From Streptomyces violaceorubidus (GTDB lineage Bacteria; Actinomycetota; Actinomycetes; Streptomycetales; Streptomycetaceae), in assembly GCF_000717995.1 (NCBI RefSeq), contig NZ_JODM01000005.1, positions 186,001 through 250,000 of the forward strand: a DNA stretch of 64,000 nt, in the 5' to 3' direction. The notes under the pieces are model-generated. The model was not told the DNA's origin. It saw nothing but the letters and a program-made list of their open reading frames with translations, and did not search any database. Shown here piece after piece: positions 26,765 to 36,272 of this stretch (position 1 is the stretch's first letter; the number at the start of each line of letters is the position of its first letter). Position numbers and translations under genes: made by a program.

Positions 26765-28089
26765 GGGGTGGACCCACCTCCCGCGGGACGACGGCGTCCG
26801 TGGGCGTGGTGCTGGGCGGTCAGCCGCTCCAGTACCGGCACCACCTCGGCCGGGGACCGTTCGGACTCGGCCTCCGCCCGCAGCCGCGCGGCGGCGGCGG
26901 TGAACGAGGGTTCCTCCAGGAGCCGCACGAGCCGGCTCCGCAGTCCCTCGACCGTCACCTCGTGCGAGGGGAGGTGGAGACCGGCGCCCAGCTCCTGCTG
27001 GCGGCGCGCCCGCTCGATCGCGTCCCAGATCCAGCCCATGGCGATCTGCGGCACCCCCTCGACCAGCGCCGTCGACCAGGTGCCGGCGCCGCCGTGGTGC
27101 ACGACGGCCGCACAGGTGGGCAGCAGCGCGTGCAGCGGCACGTGGTCCACCAGGCGCACGTTGTCCGGGACATGCGTCAGCAGCGTCCGCTCCTCGGCGT
27201 CCAGCGTGGCCACCACCTCGATGTCGAGGCCGTCGATCGCCTTGAGGACGAGGTCGACGGGGACGGCGTTGGGGAACTCGGAGGTCCGCGCCGTCAGCCC
27301 CAGGGTGACGCACACGCGCGGACGCTCCGGCGGGGTGCGGAGCCAGTCGGGCACCACGGCGGGACCGGGGCCGTTGTAGGGGATGTAGCGCATGCCCACG
27401 GTGGGACCGTCCGACGGCGGGCGGAAGCTGCGCGGCACCTGGTCGACCGACCACTGTCCCGTCACCGCCTGCTCGTCGAAGGCGACGCCGTGGCGGCCGA
27501 GCGTCCACTGGAGCCACTGGCCCAGGCAGTCCTCGGGGTGCGCCCCGGGGGGCCCGCCCGCCGGGTCCGCCGCGGCGGGGCCGAGCTGGGCGAGGAAGGC
27601 ACGCCGCATGGACGAGAACAGGTCCGGGAAGGAGAGCACCCGCGCATGGGCCGCGCCGGTCGCCATCGCGGCCACCGCGCCCGCGAACGTGAAGGGCTCC
27701 CACAGGACCAGGTCCGGCTTCCAGGCGCGGGCGAAGGCGACGAGATCGTCGACCGTCGGATCGTCGTTGACGAGGGCGAAGAACGTGGCGGTCATCATCG
27801 CGTCCCAGCCCCTGAGGAAGGCGGGGGTGAGCCGGCCGGGATCCTCGGGGTCCAGCGACTGGTTGGCGTGGTGGGACAGCACCGAGCCGCCCACCCCCTT
27901 GACCATGTCGTCCAGGCGCGGGTCGGTGCCCACCGGGACGGCGGTCAGCCCGGCCGCCGTGATGCTTCCCGTCAGCGCCGGCTGACTCGCCACCCGTACC
28001 TCGTGCCCGGCGGACCGCAGCGCCCAGGCGAGCGGCACCGAACCGTTGAAGTGGGCGTCCATCGCGAAGGACGTCAGCAGAACACGCAT
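26752..28089 (-). CDS. Glycosyltransferase, AknS-like (first aminosugar)
   Basis: A 445-residue GT-B enzyme of the macrolide/anthracycline group (GT1). The N-terminal acceptor domain begins MRVLLTSFAMDAHFNGSVPL. The C-terminal sugar-nucleotide site has VVHHGGAGTWSTALVEGVPQ (near residue 345). It lies 12 bp downstream of a cysteine-less P450 homologue, the arrangement of AknT-AknS, DesVIII-DesVII and EryCII-EryCIII pairs. By analogy it should attach L-rhodosamine to the C-7 hydroxyl of the aglycone and need the helper for activity. Confidence 0.88.
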   Translation of the reverse strand: MRVLLTSFAMDAHFNGSVPLAWALRSAGHEVRVASQPALTGSITAAGLTAVPVGTDPRLDDMVKGVGGSVLSHHANQSLDPEDPGRLTPAFLRGWDAMMTATFFALVNDDPTVDDLVAFARAWKPDLVLWEPFTFAGAVAAMATGAAHARVLSFPDLFSSMRRAFLAQLGPAAADPAGGPPGAHPEDCLGQWLQWTLGRHGVAFDEQAVTGQWSVDQVPRSFRPPSDGPTVGMRYIPYNGPGPAVVPDWLRTPPERPRVCVTLGLTARTSEFPNAVPVDLVLKAIDGLDIEVVATLDAEERTLLTHVPDNVRLVDHVPLHALLPTCAAVVHHGGAGTWSTALVEGVPQIAMGWIWDAIERARRQQELGAGLHLPSHEVTVEGLRSRLVRLLEEPSFTAAAARLRAEAESERSPAEVVPVLERLTAQHHAHGRRRPAGGGSTPCAS

Positions 28090-28101
28090 CGTCGTCGCCC
28101 C

Positions 28102-29442
28102 TTACGCGGAAGTGGTCGCCGACGTGGTCAGGGTCCACCGCAGTACGCCGCCCAGGACGGGGGAGCGCATCCGGCGCCGCACACCCTCCGCCGGGGCGAG
28201 ACGGGGGTGGTGTTCGCGCAGGGCGTGCACCGCGCTCTCGGCCTGGAGCCGGGCGAACGCCCCGAAGAGCGAGGTGTGCGGGCCGGACAGCGCCAACTGC
28301 CCCTGCGCCAGGGGCCGGGTGATGTCGAACTGGTCCGGGGCGAGGAACACCTCGGGGTCCCGGTTGGCCGCACCGACGTGGACGACCACCTGGGAACCGG
28401 CGGGGACGTCCTGGCCGGCGAGCGTGAGGTCCTCGGCGGCGATCCGGCTCTCCAGCCGGACCGGCGGCGCGTGGCGCAGCGCCTCCTCCACCGCCGAGGA
28501 CACCAGGTCCGGGCTCTCGCCGAGCAGTGCCCACTGCACCGGGTGGGCGAGCAGCGCCTCCACCGTGTTGTTGATGAGCCCGGCGGTGAACTCGACGCCC
28601 ACCGCGGCGGCCAGCACCCCGACGGCGAGCGCGTCCCGGGCGCCCGAGTCCGAGGGGTCGGCGGCGAGGACGGTGCTGAGCAGGTCGTCGCCCGGCTCGG
28701 CCCGTCGCGCCGCGACCAGCGCACCGACGAGGCCGCGGATGTCCTCCACGGCCTCGGTCAGCCGGCGGGTGACGGCCAGCGGCTGCGGGCAGAGCACCGC
28801 GTCGAGCGCGACCGACAGGTCCGCGCACGCGCGGGCGAAGCGGTCCTGCGCGGCGTCCGGGACCCCGAGCAGCGCCGCGGCGGCCGCCACGGCCACCGGA
28901 CGGGAGTAGTCCGCCATGAGGTCGAACGAGGCACCGAGCCCGTCGGCCCGCTCGGCGTGCAGCCGTTCGGCGCCCGCGCGCCGCCCGTCCGCCGCCGCGT
29001 CGTCCAGCACCGGCGCCGCGGCCCGCCGCCAACGGGCGTGGTCGGAGTCCGGGGCGTGCAGGAAGGCCCGGTCCAGCGGGGTGATGTGGCACAGCAGAGG
29101 GTTGCTCCAGGCGTCCGAGAAGACGTGCCGCTGGGAACCCGGCTGATCGGCGTGGCGCAGGCTCAGCCGGGGATCGGCCAGCACCTCGGCGGCCACCGCG
29201 TGCCGGCCGGTGACGAAGGCCCCCGCGGCGCTGCGCCACAGCGGTGTCTCGGACTCCCGTATGCGCCGGGCCAGTGCCACGGGGTCGTCGCTCTCCGCGC
29301 GCAGCGCCAGGGCGTAGGGGTCGCCGCTGGTGCCGTAGATCCAGTGGAAGCCGCGGGCGGTCAGCAGATGGCGGCCCAGCTCGCTGTCGGTCTGCCGGAC
29401 CTCCTCGGGCGTGGTGGTCTCTTCGGTCTCCGTGTGTGTCAC
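28102..29442 (-). CDS. P450-fold glycosyltransferase helper without heme Cys (AknT/DnrQ-like)
   Basis: A 446-residue protein of cytochrome P450 fold that cannot bind heme normally. The region that should read FGxGxHxCxG is GPHTSLFGAFARLQAE, with no Cys. The I-helix lacks the usual oxygen-activating AGxDT (FTAGLINNTVEALLAHP is seen instead). The K-helix ExxR is present only as RLESRI-like sequence. Such proteins are activators of the adjacent glycosyltransferase (DesVIII, EryCII, AknT, DnrQ). GTG start at 29442 behind AAGGAG. It lies between the SDR and the glycosyltransferase in one operon. Confidence 0.88.
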   Translation of the reverse strand: MTHTETEETTTPEEVRQTDSELGRHLLTARGFHWIYGTSGDPYALALRAESDDPVALARRIRESETPLWRSAAGAFVTGRHAVAAEVLADPRLSLRHADQPGSQRHVFSDAWSNPLLCHITPLDRAFLHAPDSDHARWRRAAAPVLDDAAADGRRAGAERLHAERADGLGASFDLMADYSRPVAVAAAAALLGVPDAAQDRFARACADLSVALDAVLCPQPLAVTRRLTEAVEDIRGLVGALVAARRAEPGDDLLSTVLAADPSDSGARDALAVGVLAAAVGVEFTAGLINNTVEALLAHPVQWALLGESPDLVSSAVEEALRHAPPVRLESRIAAEDLTLAGQDVPAGSQVVVHVGAANRDPEVFLAPDQFDITRPLAQGQLALSGPHTSLFGAFARLQAESAVHALREHHPRLAPAEGVRRRMRSPVLGGVLRWTLTTSATTSA

Positions 29443-29465
29443 GGCGGGCTCCTTCGGGGCGTGGT

Positions 29466-30236
29466 TCAGGTGAGGGACAGGCCGCCGTCGACCGCGAGCA
29501 CCACTCCGGTCGCGTAGGCGGCGCGCGGGTCGGTGAGCTGGACGGCCCACCAGGCGATGTCGTCGGGGCTGCCGACCCGGCCGGCCGGGACGCGCGTGGC
29601 GATCTGCCGCAGGAAGCCCGCGTACGCCTCCCGCGACATGCCGGACCGTTCACCGATACCGGTGTCGATCACGCCGGGCGCGAGGCCCAGGACGCGGATG
29701 CCGCGCGGCGCGAGTTCCACCGCCCAGGTCCGGGTGAGGAAGTCGAGGCCCGCCTTCGCGGCGCCGTAGACCCCGTTCTCCGGCCAGGCCCGGCGGCCCA
29801 GCGCGCCGGCCGAGCCGATGTTCAGCACCGTGCCGCCGCCGTCGGCCGCCAGGGCGTCCAGGGTCTGCCGGGTGAGCAGCAGCGGGGCCAGGAGGTTGCC
29901 GTCGAGCTGTTCGCGGGCCAGTTCCGGCTTGGTCTCGGCGAGGGCGGCGAACCCGCCGGTGGCCGCGTTGTTGACCAGTACGTCGATCCGTCCGAAGGCC
30001 TCCAGCGCCGCCTCGGTGACGGCCCGGGGCGCGTCGGGACCGGTGAGGTCGACGGCCAGGACGCTGATGCCGGGGTGCCCCTCGGCGGTCCCGGCCAGGG
30101 TCGCGGGCGTGCGGCCCACGACCAGCACGCGGTCGCCCCGGGCGGCGAAGGCGCGCGCCGTGGCCCGCCCTATCCCCGTTCCGCCGCCCGTGACGATCAC
30201 GCCCCGGGGCGCCGCGGGGCCCTGGGCCGCGCTCAC
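29466..30236 (-). CDS. SDR-family ketoreductase, aklaviketone-reductase-like
   Basis: A 256-residue classical SDR: cofactor motif [10 protein letters not shown] (near residue 17), NNAATGG, Ser in NIGSAGALG and the catalytic YGAAKAG (near 160). Arg residues after the second strand suggest NADPH. In anthracycline pathways an SDR of this kind (DnrE, AknU) reduces the C-7 ketone of aklaviketone to aklavinone, creating the glycosylation site. Its operon with the C-7 glycosyltransferase supports that role; a sugar or other ketoreductase function is possible. Confidence 0.75.
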   Translation of the reverse strand: MSAAQGPAAPRGVIVTGGGTGIGRATARAFAARGDRVLVVGRTPATLAGTAEGHPGISVLAVDLTGPDAPRAVTEAALEAFGRIDVLVNNAATGGFAALAETKPELAREQLDGNLLAPLLLTRQTLDALAADGGGTVLNIGSAGALGRRAWPENGVYGAAKAGLDFLTRTWAVELAPRGIRVLGLAPGVIDTGIGERSGMSREAYAGFLRQIATRVPAGRVGSPDDIAWWAVQLTDPRAAYATGVVLAVDGGLSLT

Positions 30237-30281
30237 GTCCGGGTCCGTGGGACGGGCCGTACGGCGGGCGGCCGGCTCCCG

Positions 30282-30716
30282 CTACGGGCGGTCGTCACGC
30301 GTCACCACCCGCTCCCTCACCAGGAGTTCACCGGCCTCGCGCACCAGGACGTCACGGCAGGTGCAGACCAGGTGCAGCCGCGCGGGTCCGCCCTGCGGCA
30401 CGGCGATGATGGTCACCTGGCTCTCGGCCGTCAGCGACCCGTCGCCCGCGGGCGTGACGGTGAGCATGCCGACCCAGTGGCGCTGCGTCTCGCCGCGGGC
30501 GGCGAGGTCCGCGGCGGCCTGCCGGGCGCCCGCCGTCAGGGCCGGACGGCCGCGCACCGGCTCCGGACGCGAGGGCGGCGCGAAGGAGCCGTCCTCGGTG
30601 AAGGTGTCGGCCCAGGCGTCGGCCTCCGCCATGTCCAGGTGCCGCATCTGCCGTGCGTAGAAGTGCTGTACTTCGGCGTAGACGTCCGCCGGGGCCGTCG
30701 GGGCCTGTGCTGTCAT
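30282..30716 (-). CDS. Stand-alone SnoaL_4-type protein (NTF2-like)
   Basis: A 144-residue alpha+beta-barrel protein of the SnoaL/NTF2 superfamily. Its first 55 residues (VYAEVQHFYARQMRHLDMAE) closely match the C-terminal domain of the aromatase at 39.2-40.6 kb (FYARQMRLLDEGEGAAW), so the two are paralogues. Members of this fold act as polyketide cyclases or hydroxylases, often through one acidic residue. Which step it serves is unknown. It is the first gene of the SARP-controlled operon that runs to rmlB; the ATG at 30716 is divergent from the cyclase gene. Confidence 0.7.
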   Translation of the reverse strand: MTAQAPTAPADVYAEVQHFYARQMRHLDMAEADAWADTFTEDGSFAPPSRPEPVRGRPALTAGARQAAADLAARGETQRHWVGMLTVTPAGDGSLTAESQVTIIAVPQGGPARLHLVCTCRDVLVREAGELLVRERVVTRDDRP

Positions 30717-30798
30717 GCCGTGTTCCTTCCGCCGTTCCCGTGGGCCGGGGCGGAGGCGGTTCCCGGCCCCGGTGACCTCACGACGGTCGCAGCAGGGG

Positions 30799-30861
30799 CT
30801 CCAGGATCGGTCGAGCGGGAGCACGGGCGGCCGTTCAGCCGCGCTCCAACGCTTCTCTAGC
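30799..30861. promoter_or_regulatory. SARP-type heptamer repeats, SnoaL_4/cyclase divergent promoter
   Basis: Two sets spaced at 11 bp: CTCCAGG (30799) and GTCGAGC (30810); GTTCAGC (30833), CTCCAAC (30844) and CTCTAGC (30855). They lie between the starts of two divergent operons. Confidence 0.6.
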
Positions 30862-30913
30862 CGTACTGGTGAGCATGGGCTGGCTCGCAACGAACCATCG
30901 CCGGGAGGCCCGT

Positions 30914-31693
30914 GTGCGCATCATCGACCTGTCCTCGCCCGTCGACGCGGCGGGTTTCGAACCCGATCCCGTGGTGCACGAGGTCCTCGGGCCCAAGGAG
31001 GCCGCCGTGCACATGAGTGAGGAGATGCGCGACCACTTCGGCATCGAGTTCGACCCGGCCGAGCTTCCGGAGGGAGAGTTCCTCTCGCTGGACCGGCTCC
31101 AGCTGACCACCCACACCGGAACGCACGTCGACGCGCCCTCGCACTACGGCACCCGCGCCTCCTACCGCGAGGGCCCGCCGCGGCACATCGACGAGCTGCC
31201 GCTCGACTGGTTCTTCCGGCCCGCCGTGGTGCTGGACGTGAGCGAGCGGGGCACCGGCGCGGTCGGCGCCGACGTGATCGAGCGGGAGCTGGAACGGGTC
31301 GGCCACACGCTCGCGCCCATGGACATCGTGCTGCTGCGGACCGGCGCCGACGCGTGGGCGGGGACACCGAAGTACTTCACGGACTTCACCGGGCTCGACG
31401 CCTCGGCCGTGCACCTGCTGCTGGACCGGGGCGTGCGCGTCATCGGCACCGACGCCTTCAGCCTGGACGCGCCGTTCGGCGACATCATCGCCCGCTACCG
31501 GGCGACCGGTGACCGATCGGTGCTGTGGCCGGCCCACATGATCGGACGGGACCGCGAGTACTGCCAGATCGAACGGCTGGCCGGACTCGACCGGTTGCCC
31601 GTCGCCCACGGCTTCCGCCTCGCCTGCTTCCCGGTGCGCGTCGCCGGGGCCGGGGCCGGCTGGGCGAGGGCGGTGGCACTGCTCGACGAGTGA
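30914..31693 (+). CDS. Polyketide ring cyclase of the PF04199 type (DpsY/AknW-like)
   Basis: A 259-residue protein of the cyclase/kynurenine-formamidase superfamily. The metal-site motif is present as THTGTHVDAPSHYG (near residue 68). DpsY, AknW and SnoaM of anthracycline clusters belong here and direct closure of the second and third rings after the aromatase. The GTG at 30914 follows GGGAGG and is preferred over upstream GTG/ATG codons at 30869 and 30875. It starts a short operon with the N-methyltransferase. Confidence 0.85.
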   Translation: MRIIDLSSPVDAAGFEPDPVVHEVLGPKEAAVHMSEEMRDHFGIEFDPAELPEGEFLSLDRLQLTTHTGTHVDAPSHYGTRASYREGPPRHIDELPLDWFFRPAVVLDVSERGTGAVGADVIERELERVGHTLAPMDIVLLRTGADAWAGTPKYFTDFTGLDASAVHLLLDRGVRVIGTDAFSLDAPFGDIIARYRATGDRSVLWPAHMIGRDREYCQIERLAGLDRLPVAHGFRLACFPVRVAGAGAGWARAVALLDE

Positions 31694-31789
31694 GGCGCAC
31701 GACACGCGAAGGACACGCGGGACGGGTGCCGACCACGACACCACCCGCCTCACGCCCCGCCCACGGGGACGACAGCCAAGGAGGCGCAC

Positions 31790-32509
31790 ATGTACGGCCG
31801 GGAACTCGCGGACGTGTACGAGGAGATCTACCGCAGCCGCGGCAAGGACTGGGGCCAGGAGGCGGCGGACGTCGCCCGGGTCATCACCGAACGCAACCCC
31901 GGAGCCGACTCGCTGCTCGACGTCGCCTGCGGAACCGGGGCCCATCTCGGCGTGTTCGGGCAGAAGTTCGGCGTCGCCGAGGGACTGGAGATCGCGGAGC
32001 CGATGCGCCGGATCGCCGAGCAGCGGCTGCCCGGCACCACCGTGCACGCGGGCGACATGCGCGACTTCCGCCTCGGCCGCACGTACGCCGCGGTGAGCTG
32101 CATGTTCTGCGCCATCGGATACCTGGAGACGGTGGCCGACATGCGGTCCGCGATCAGGTCGATGACCCACCACCTGGAGCCCGGCGGTGTCCTGGTGGTC
32201 GAACCCTGGTGGTTCCCGGAGAACTTCATCGAGGGCTACGTCGCCGGCGACCTGGCCCGTGCGGAGCACCGCACGATCGCGCGGATCTCGCACACCACCC
32301 GCAAGGGCCGGGCCACCCGCATGGAGGTCCGCTTCACCGTGGGCGACGCCACCGGCATCCAGCAGTTCACCGAGATCGACGTACTGACCCTGTTCACCAA
32401 GGAGGAATACCTCTCCGCGTTCGCCGATGCCGGCTGCGCCGTGGAATTCCTGGAGGGCGGTCCCACCGGCCGGGGCCTCTTCGTCGGTGTGCGGACCTCG
32501 GACCGCTAG
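31790..32509 (+). CDS. SAM-dependent sugar N-methyltransferase (DesVI/TylM1-like), copy 1
   Basis: A 239-residue class I methyltransferase beginning MYGRELADVYEEIY. SAM motif I is LLDVACGTGAHL (near residue 45) and motif II GDMRDFRLGRTY. N-terminal MYG..LA..Y and the WWFPENF segment (near 143) are typical of dTDP-aminohexose N,N-dimethyltransferases. It would methylate the 3-amino group to give L-rhodosamine. A good AGGAGG site precedes the ATG. A clear paralogue lies at 51685-52401. Confidence 0.87.
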   Translation: MYGRELADVYEEIYRSRGKDWGQEAADVARVITERNPGADSLLDVACGTGAHLGVFGQKFGVAEGLEIAEPMRRIAEQRLPGTTVHAGDMRDFRLGRTYAAVSCMFCAIGYLETVADMRSAIRSMTHHLEPGGVLVVEPWWFPENFIEGYVAGDLARAEHRTIARISHTTRKGRATRMEVRFTVGDATGIQQFTEIDVLTLFTKEEYLSAFADAGCAVEFLEGGPTGRGLFVGVRTSDR

Positions 32510-32564
32510 AACCGGCGGGATGGGCGGGACCGGCCGAAGCGGGCCCCGGCGGCGAAAGGACCCG

Positions 32565-33440
32565 TCAGTCCTGCATGTCGCGCGCCACGGACATCACGTA
32601 CTGGCCGTAGTCCGACTGTGCCATCTTTTCGCCGAGCCGATGGCACTGCTCCGTGTCGATGAATCCCATCCGCAAGGCGACTTCCTCCACGCAGGCAATG
32701 CGCACGCCCTGCCGTTCTTCGAGGGTCCGTACGTACTGGGTGGCCTGGAGAAGTGATTGCGGGGTGCCGGCGTCCAGCCAGGCGAAACCGCGGCCGAGGT
32801 CCACCAGTCGGGCCCGGCCGCGGGCCAGGTAATTCCGGTTGACGTCGGTTATCTCCAGTTCTCCGCGCGCCGAGGGACGCAGGTTCTTGGCGATGTCCAC
32901 CACTTCGTTGTCGTACAGGTAGAGCCCGGTGACGGCCAGGTCGGAGCGGGGCCGGACCGGCTTCTCCTCCAGGGACACGAGCCGTCCCGCCGCGTCGATC
33001 TCGCCGACCCCGTAGCGCTCCGGGTCCTCGACCGGGTAGCCGAACAGCACGCAGCCCCGCACGTCGCGGACGTTGCGCTGGAGCAGGTCGTAGAAGTGGT
33101 AGCCGTGGAAGATGTTGTCCCCGAGGACCAGTGCCACGTCGTCGTCGCCCACGTGGTCGGCGCCGATGACGAAGGCGTCGGCCAGCCCGGCCGGCCGGCT
33201 CTGCACCGCGTAGTCGATGTCCAGGCCGAGGTGGGAGCCGTCGCCCAGGAGTCTGCGGAACTGTTCCAGGTCGCGCTCGGTGCAGATGAGCAGGATCTCC
33301 CTGATGTCCGCGAGCATCAGCACCGACAGCGGATAGTAGATCATCGGTTTGTCGCCGACCGGGAGGAGCTGCTTCGAAACGGAGACGGTTATCGGATGGA
33401 GCCTTGTTCCCGAACCGCCGGCGAGAATAATCCCCTTCAT
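32565..33440 (-). CDS. rmlA: Glucose-1-phosphate thymidylyltransferase
   Basis: A 291-residue nucleotidyltransferase, complete for the RmlA family. It has GIILAGGSGTRLHPIT at the start, KQLLPVGDKPMIYYPLS, VLGDNIFHG (metal-binding Asp) near 110 and EEKPVRP near 160. It makes dTDP-glucose for the deoxysugar pathway. ATG at 33440, divergent from the aminotransferase; the 201-bp gap is less GC-rich than the genes and holds both promoters but no clear SARP repeats. Confidence 0.93.
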   Translation of the reverse strand: MKGIILAGGSGTRLHPITVSVSKQLLPVGDKPMIYYPLSVLMLADIREILLICTERDLEQFRRLLGDGSHLGLDIDYAVQSRPAGLADAFVIGADHVGDDDVALVLGDNIFHGYHFYDLLQRNVRDVRGCVLFGYPVEDPERYGVGEIDAAGRLVSLEEKPVRPRSDLAVTGLYLYDNEVVDIAKNLRPSARGELEITDVNRNYLARGRARLVDLGRGFAWLDAGTPQSLLQATQYVRTLEERQGVRIACVEEVALRMGFIDTEQCHRLGEKMAQSDYGQYVMSVARDMQD

Positions 33441-33641
33441 GGGTATGCCCCTGTCCTCGATTTCTGTACATGCTATCGACAGGATTTGCCCGGCAGCAAG
33501 GACGGCAATTTCGAATCCAGCGTAAATCGACCGGGAATAGAGGAATGCCGGGGGTTGTAAAGCGCCTTGGCGGTGTGATGTGCTGCCAGGGGACCGTGAC
33601 GCCCTGCGGCCGGACATCGGTAAATGGGAGGGAAAGAAGCA

Positions 33642-34751
33642 ATGACCACTCTCGTATGGGACTATCTACAGGAATACGAGAACGAACGCGCCGATATTCT
33701 GGACGCCGTGGAGACGGTCTTCAGCTCGGGCCGGCTCGTCCTCGGCGACAGCGTGCGCGGCTTCGAGGAGGAGTTCGCCGCGTACCACGGTGCGGGGCAC
33801 TGCGTCGGCGTCGACAACGGCACCAACGCGATCAAGCTGGCCCTCCAGTCGCTCGGTGTCGGCCCCGGGGACGAGGTCGTCACCGTGTCCAACACCGCGG
33901 CACCCACCGTGGTGGCCATCGACTCGGTCGGCGCCACCCCGGTCTTCGTCGACGTGGACCCGGACACCTACCTCATGGACACCGACCAGGTCGCCGCCGT
34001 CCTGACGCCCCGGACCCGGTGCCTGCTCCCGGTCCACCTCTACGGCCAGTGCGTCGACCTGGCGCCGCTGGAGCGGCTCGCCGCCGAACACGACCTGCTC
34101 CTCGTCGAGGACTGCGCCCAGGCCCACGGGGCCCGCCGCGACGGCCGGCTCGCCGGCACCACGGGCGACGCCGCGGCGTTCTCCTTCTACCCGACGAAGG
34201 TGCTCGGCGCCTACGGCGACGGCGGTGCCGTACTGACCTCCCGGGACGACGCCCACCACGCGCTGCGCCGGCTGCGCTACTACGGCATGGAGGAGCGCTA
34301 CTACGTCGTGGGCACCCCGGGCCACAACTCCCGCCTCGACGAGGTGCAGGCGGAGATCCTGCGCCGCAAGCTGCGCCGCCTCGACGGCTACGTGGCGGGC
34401 CGGCGGGCCGTCGCCCGGCGCTACGAGGAGGGTCTCGCCGACACCGGTCTCGTACTGCCCCGCACCGCCGCGGGCAACGAGCACGTGTACTACGTCTACA
34501 CGGTGCGCCACCCCCGCCGCGACGCCGTCATCGAGGCACTCAGGACGTACGACATCGAGCTGAACATCAGCTACCCCTGGCCGGTGCACACCATGACCGG
34601 GTTCGCCCACCTCGGCTACCGCCCGGGCTCGCTGCCCGTCACCGAGGAGCTGGCCGGCCAGATCTTCTCGCTGCCCATGTACCCGGCCCTCGCCCCCGAC
34701 GTCCAGGACAAGGTGATCAGCGCGGTGCGCGACGTGCTGGCCGGTCTCTGA
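33642..34751 (+). CDS. dTDP-3-keto-hexose 3-aminotransferase (DegT/DnrJ/EryC1)
   Basis: A 369-residue PLP enzyme with the internal-aldimine Lys186 in [16 protein letters not shown] and the cofactor motif [10 protein letters not shown] (near 157). It adds the 3-amino group of L-rhodosamine (compare AknZ, DnrJ). Unlike the 3-dehydratase at 22.8 kb it keeps the Lys. ATG at 33642 behind GGGAGGG; the GTG/ATG-like codons at 33624 lack a ribosome site. Confidence 0.9.
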   Translation: MTTLVWDYLQEYENERADILDAVETVFSSGRLVLGDSVRGFEEEFAAYHGAGHCVGVDNGTNAIKLALQSLGVGPGDEVVTVSNTAAPTVVAIDSVGATPVFVDVDPDTYLMDTDQVAAVLTPRTRCLLPVHLYGQCVDLAPLERLAAEHDLLLVEDCAQAHGARRDGRLAGTTGDAAAFSFYPTKVLGAYGDGGAVLTSRDDAHHALRRLRYYGMEERYYVVGTPGHNSRLDEVQAEILRRKLRRLDGYVAGRRAVARRYEEGLADTGLVLPRTAAGNEHVYYVYTVRHPRRDAVIEALRTYDIELNISYPWPVHTMTGFAHLGYRPGSLPVTEELAGQIFSLPMYPALAPDVQDKVISAVRDVLAGL

Positions 34752-34788
34752 GCCGGTGCGGCACGTCGCGCACGGCACGCCTCGCACA

Positions 34789-34825
34789 CCGAAGGCCCTG
34801 CGGAGGGATCCCGCAGGGCCTTCGG
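34789..34825. terminator. Bidirectional terminator between aminotransferase and 2,3-dehydratase
   Basis: CCGAAGGCCCTGCGG and CCGCAGGGCCTTCGG form a perfect 15-bp stem with a 7-nt loop between convergent genes. Confidence 0.85.
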
Positions 34826-34840
34826 CGTCGTGCACGCGGA

Positions 34841-36193
34841 TCAGGCGGCGAGGGGGGCCGCCTCGATGCCGCGCAGACACGCCACCAGGCTCCGTGCCTG
34901 CACGTTCAGGTAGTGGCTGTGCCGCAGCAACCGGGTCAGCTGGTGCATGGTCAGCCAGCGGTAGTCGGGGTGGCCGGGGTCCTCGGGGACGTCGCTGTCC
35001 ACGATCAGGTAGCGGTTGCGGGCGTGGAAGAAGCGGCCGCCCTCCTCGGAGAGCACGGCCTCGTAGCGGATGCGGTCGGCCCCGGCCGAGAGCACCTCGT
35101 CGAGATGGCGCGGCCTGGCCCCCGGCGGCAGCCAGCCGTAGCTCTCCGGGACGCACTGCACGGTCGGCGCCAGCTCCACGACGTCCGCGTAGCCCGGTTC
35201 CGTGCGGGCGTGCATCAACACGTGCGGCACGCCGTCGAACTCGCGGCGCAGGAAGGCGATGACGCCGGTGCCGCGCGGCTCGATCATCGGCTGGTGCCAG
35301 GTGCCGACCTCCCGCCCGGCGGCGGTCACGCAGACCCCGATGACGTCGAAGAAGCCGCCGCTCTCGTGCGAGTAGCCCATCTCGCTGTGCTGCCACTCGT
35401 CCAACGCGTTGAGCGCGATCCGCTCGGTGTGCACCGTGGCCAGGGAACGGGTGCCGGCGATCCAGCTCAGCACGTCGGTCATGCGGTGCAGGGCGCCGTC
35501 CGGACGGGACGTGTGCGGCAGGCAGGCCAGTACCGTCCGGGCGTCCATGTTGATGACGTCGTCCCGCGCCAGCAGCCGGTACAACTGCCCGAGCGTGAAC
35601 CAGCGGAAGCCCTCCAGGACCTCCACCTCACCGGCCGTCTCCACCACCATGTTGCGGTTGCGCTTGCGGAAGAACCAGGCGCCCTGTTCCGACTGCCGCA
35701 CGTCCGCGATCACCCGGTGCCGTGCGGTGTCCCGGAAGTAGTCGAGGTAGGGCACGGGCTTGCCCCTGTGGACGCCGGTGTAGTTGCTCCGGGTCGCCTG
35801 CACGGTGGGGGAGAGCTGGAGGCCGCCCGGGTTGCCCGGTTCCGCCTTGGCCTGCATCAGGAGGTGCGGCACCCCGTCGAACTCCTTGACCAGGATGCCC
35901 AGGATGCCGACCTCGGGCTGGTCGATGATGGGCTGGTCCCACCAGGGCACCGCGTTGCCGGGCATCTGCACCCGCAGGCCGTGCACCGTGAAGAACTTGC
36001 CGCTGCGATGGCGCAGATCACCGGTCACCGGCGTCTGGTACCACTGGTCGAGGGCGGCCAGCGGGATGCGCTCGGCCGTCGTGTAGATCCGCTCTCCGTA
36101 CCGCGCGAACCAGTCGTCGAACCCCGCGAGGTCGGTCTGCGGGCTCGCCAGCGCGGCGGCCGACCTGGCGATACGGGCCGTCACATCGGCCAT
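34841..36193 (-). CDS. NDP-hexose 2,3-dehydratase
   Basis: A 450-residue protein made of two homologous halves, as in the EvaA/AknN family. EFDGVPHLLMQAKAEPG (near 125) and EFDGVPHVLMHARTEPG (near 325) are the repeated signatures. It removes the 2-hydroxyl of dTDP-4-keto-6-deoxyglucose, the first step to all 2-deoxy sugars of the cluster. The product is unstable and passes to the 3-ketoreductase or 3-aminotransferase. It is the last gene of the ketoreductase-aromatase-glycosyltransferase-sugar operon. Confidence 0.9.
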   Translation of the reverse strand: MADVTARIARSAAALASPQTDLAGFDDWFARYGERIYTTAERIPLAALDQWYQTPVTGDLRHRSGKFFTVHGLRVQMPGNAVPWWDQPIIDQPEVGILGILVKEFDGVPHLLMQAKAEPGNPGGLQLSPTVQATRSNYTGVHRGKPVPYLDYFRDTARHRVIADVRQSEQGAWFFRKRNRNMVVETAGEVEVLEGFRWFTLGQLYRLLARDDVINMDARTVLACLPHTSRPDGALHRMTDVLSWIAGTRSLATVHTERIALNALDEWQHSEMGYSHESGGFFDVIGVCVTAAGREVGTWHQPMIEPRGTGVIAFLRREFDGVPHVLMHARTEPGYADVVELAPTVQCVPESYGWLPPGARPRHLDEVLSAGADRIRYEAVLSEEGGRFFHARNRYLIVDSDVPEDPGHPDYRWLTMHQLTRLLRHSHYLNVQARSLVACLRGIEAAPLAA

Positions 36194-36272
36194 CTGCGCT
36201 CCTCAGCACTCGTGTGCACGCCTGTGGTCTCCTCGTGGTGGGCGGGACGCGGGCCGGCCCCGCCCCGGTGGC

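Noticed and set aside
28102..29442. A functional cytochrome P450 hydroxylase
   Set aside because: The heme Cys and the I-helix oxygen motif are missing, and the gene is paired with a glycosyltransferase.
26800..29517. A 905-codon plus-strand frame opposite the glycosyltransferase and P450 genes
   Set aside because: Antisense shadow; low-complexity translation and no ribosome site or family motif.
25787..29653. A 1288-codon open frame on the minus strand
   Set aside because: It runs through rmlB in frame but across the glycosyltransferase and P450 genes out of frame. High GC in third positions keeps shadow frames open; only the rmlB part is coding.
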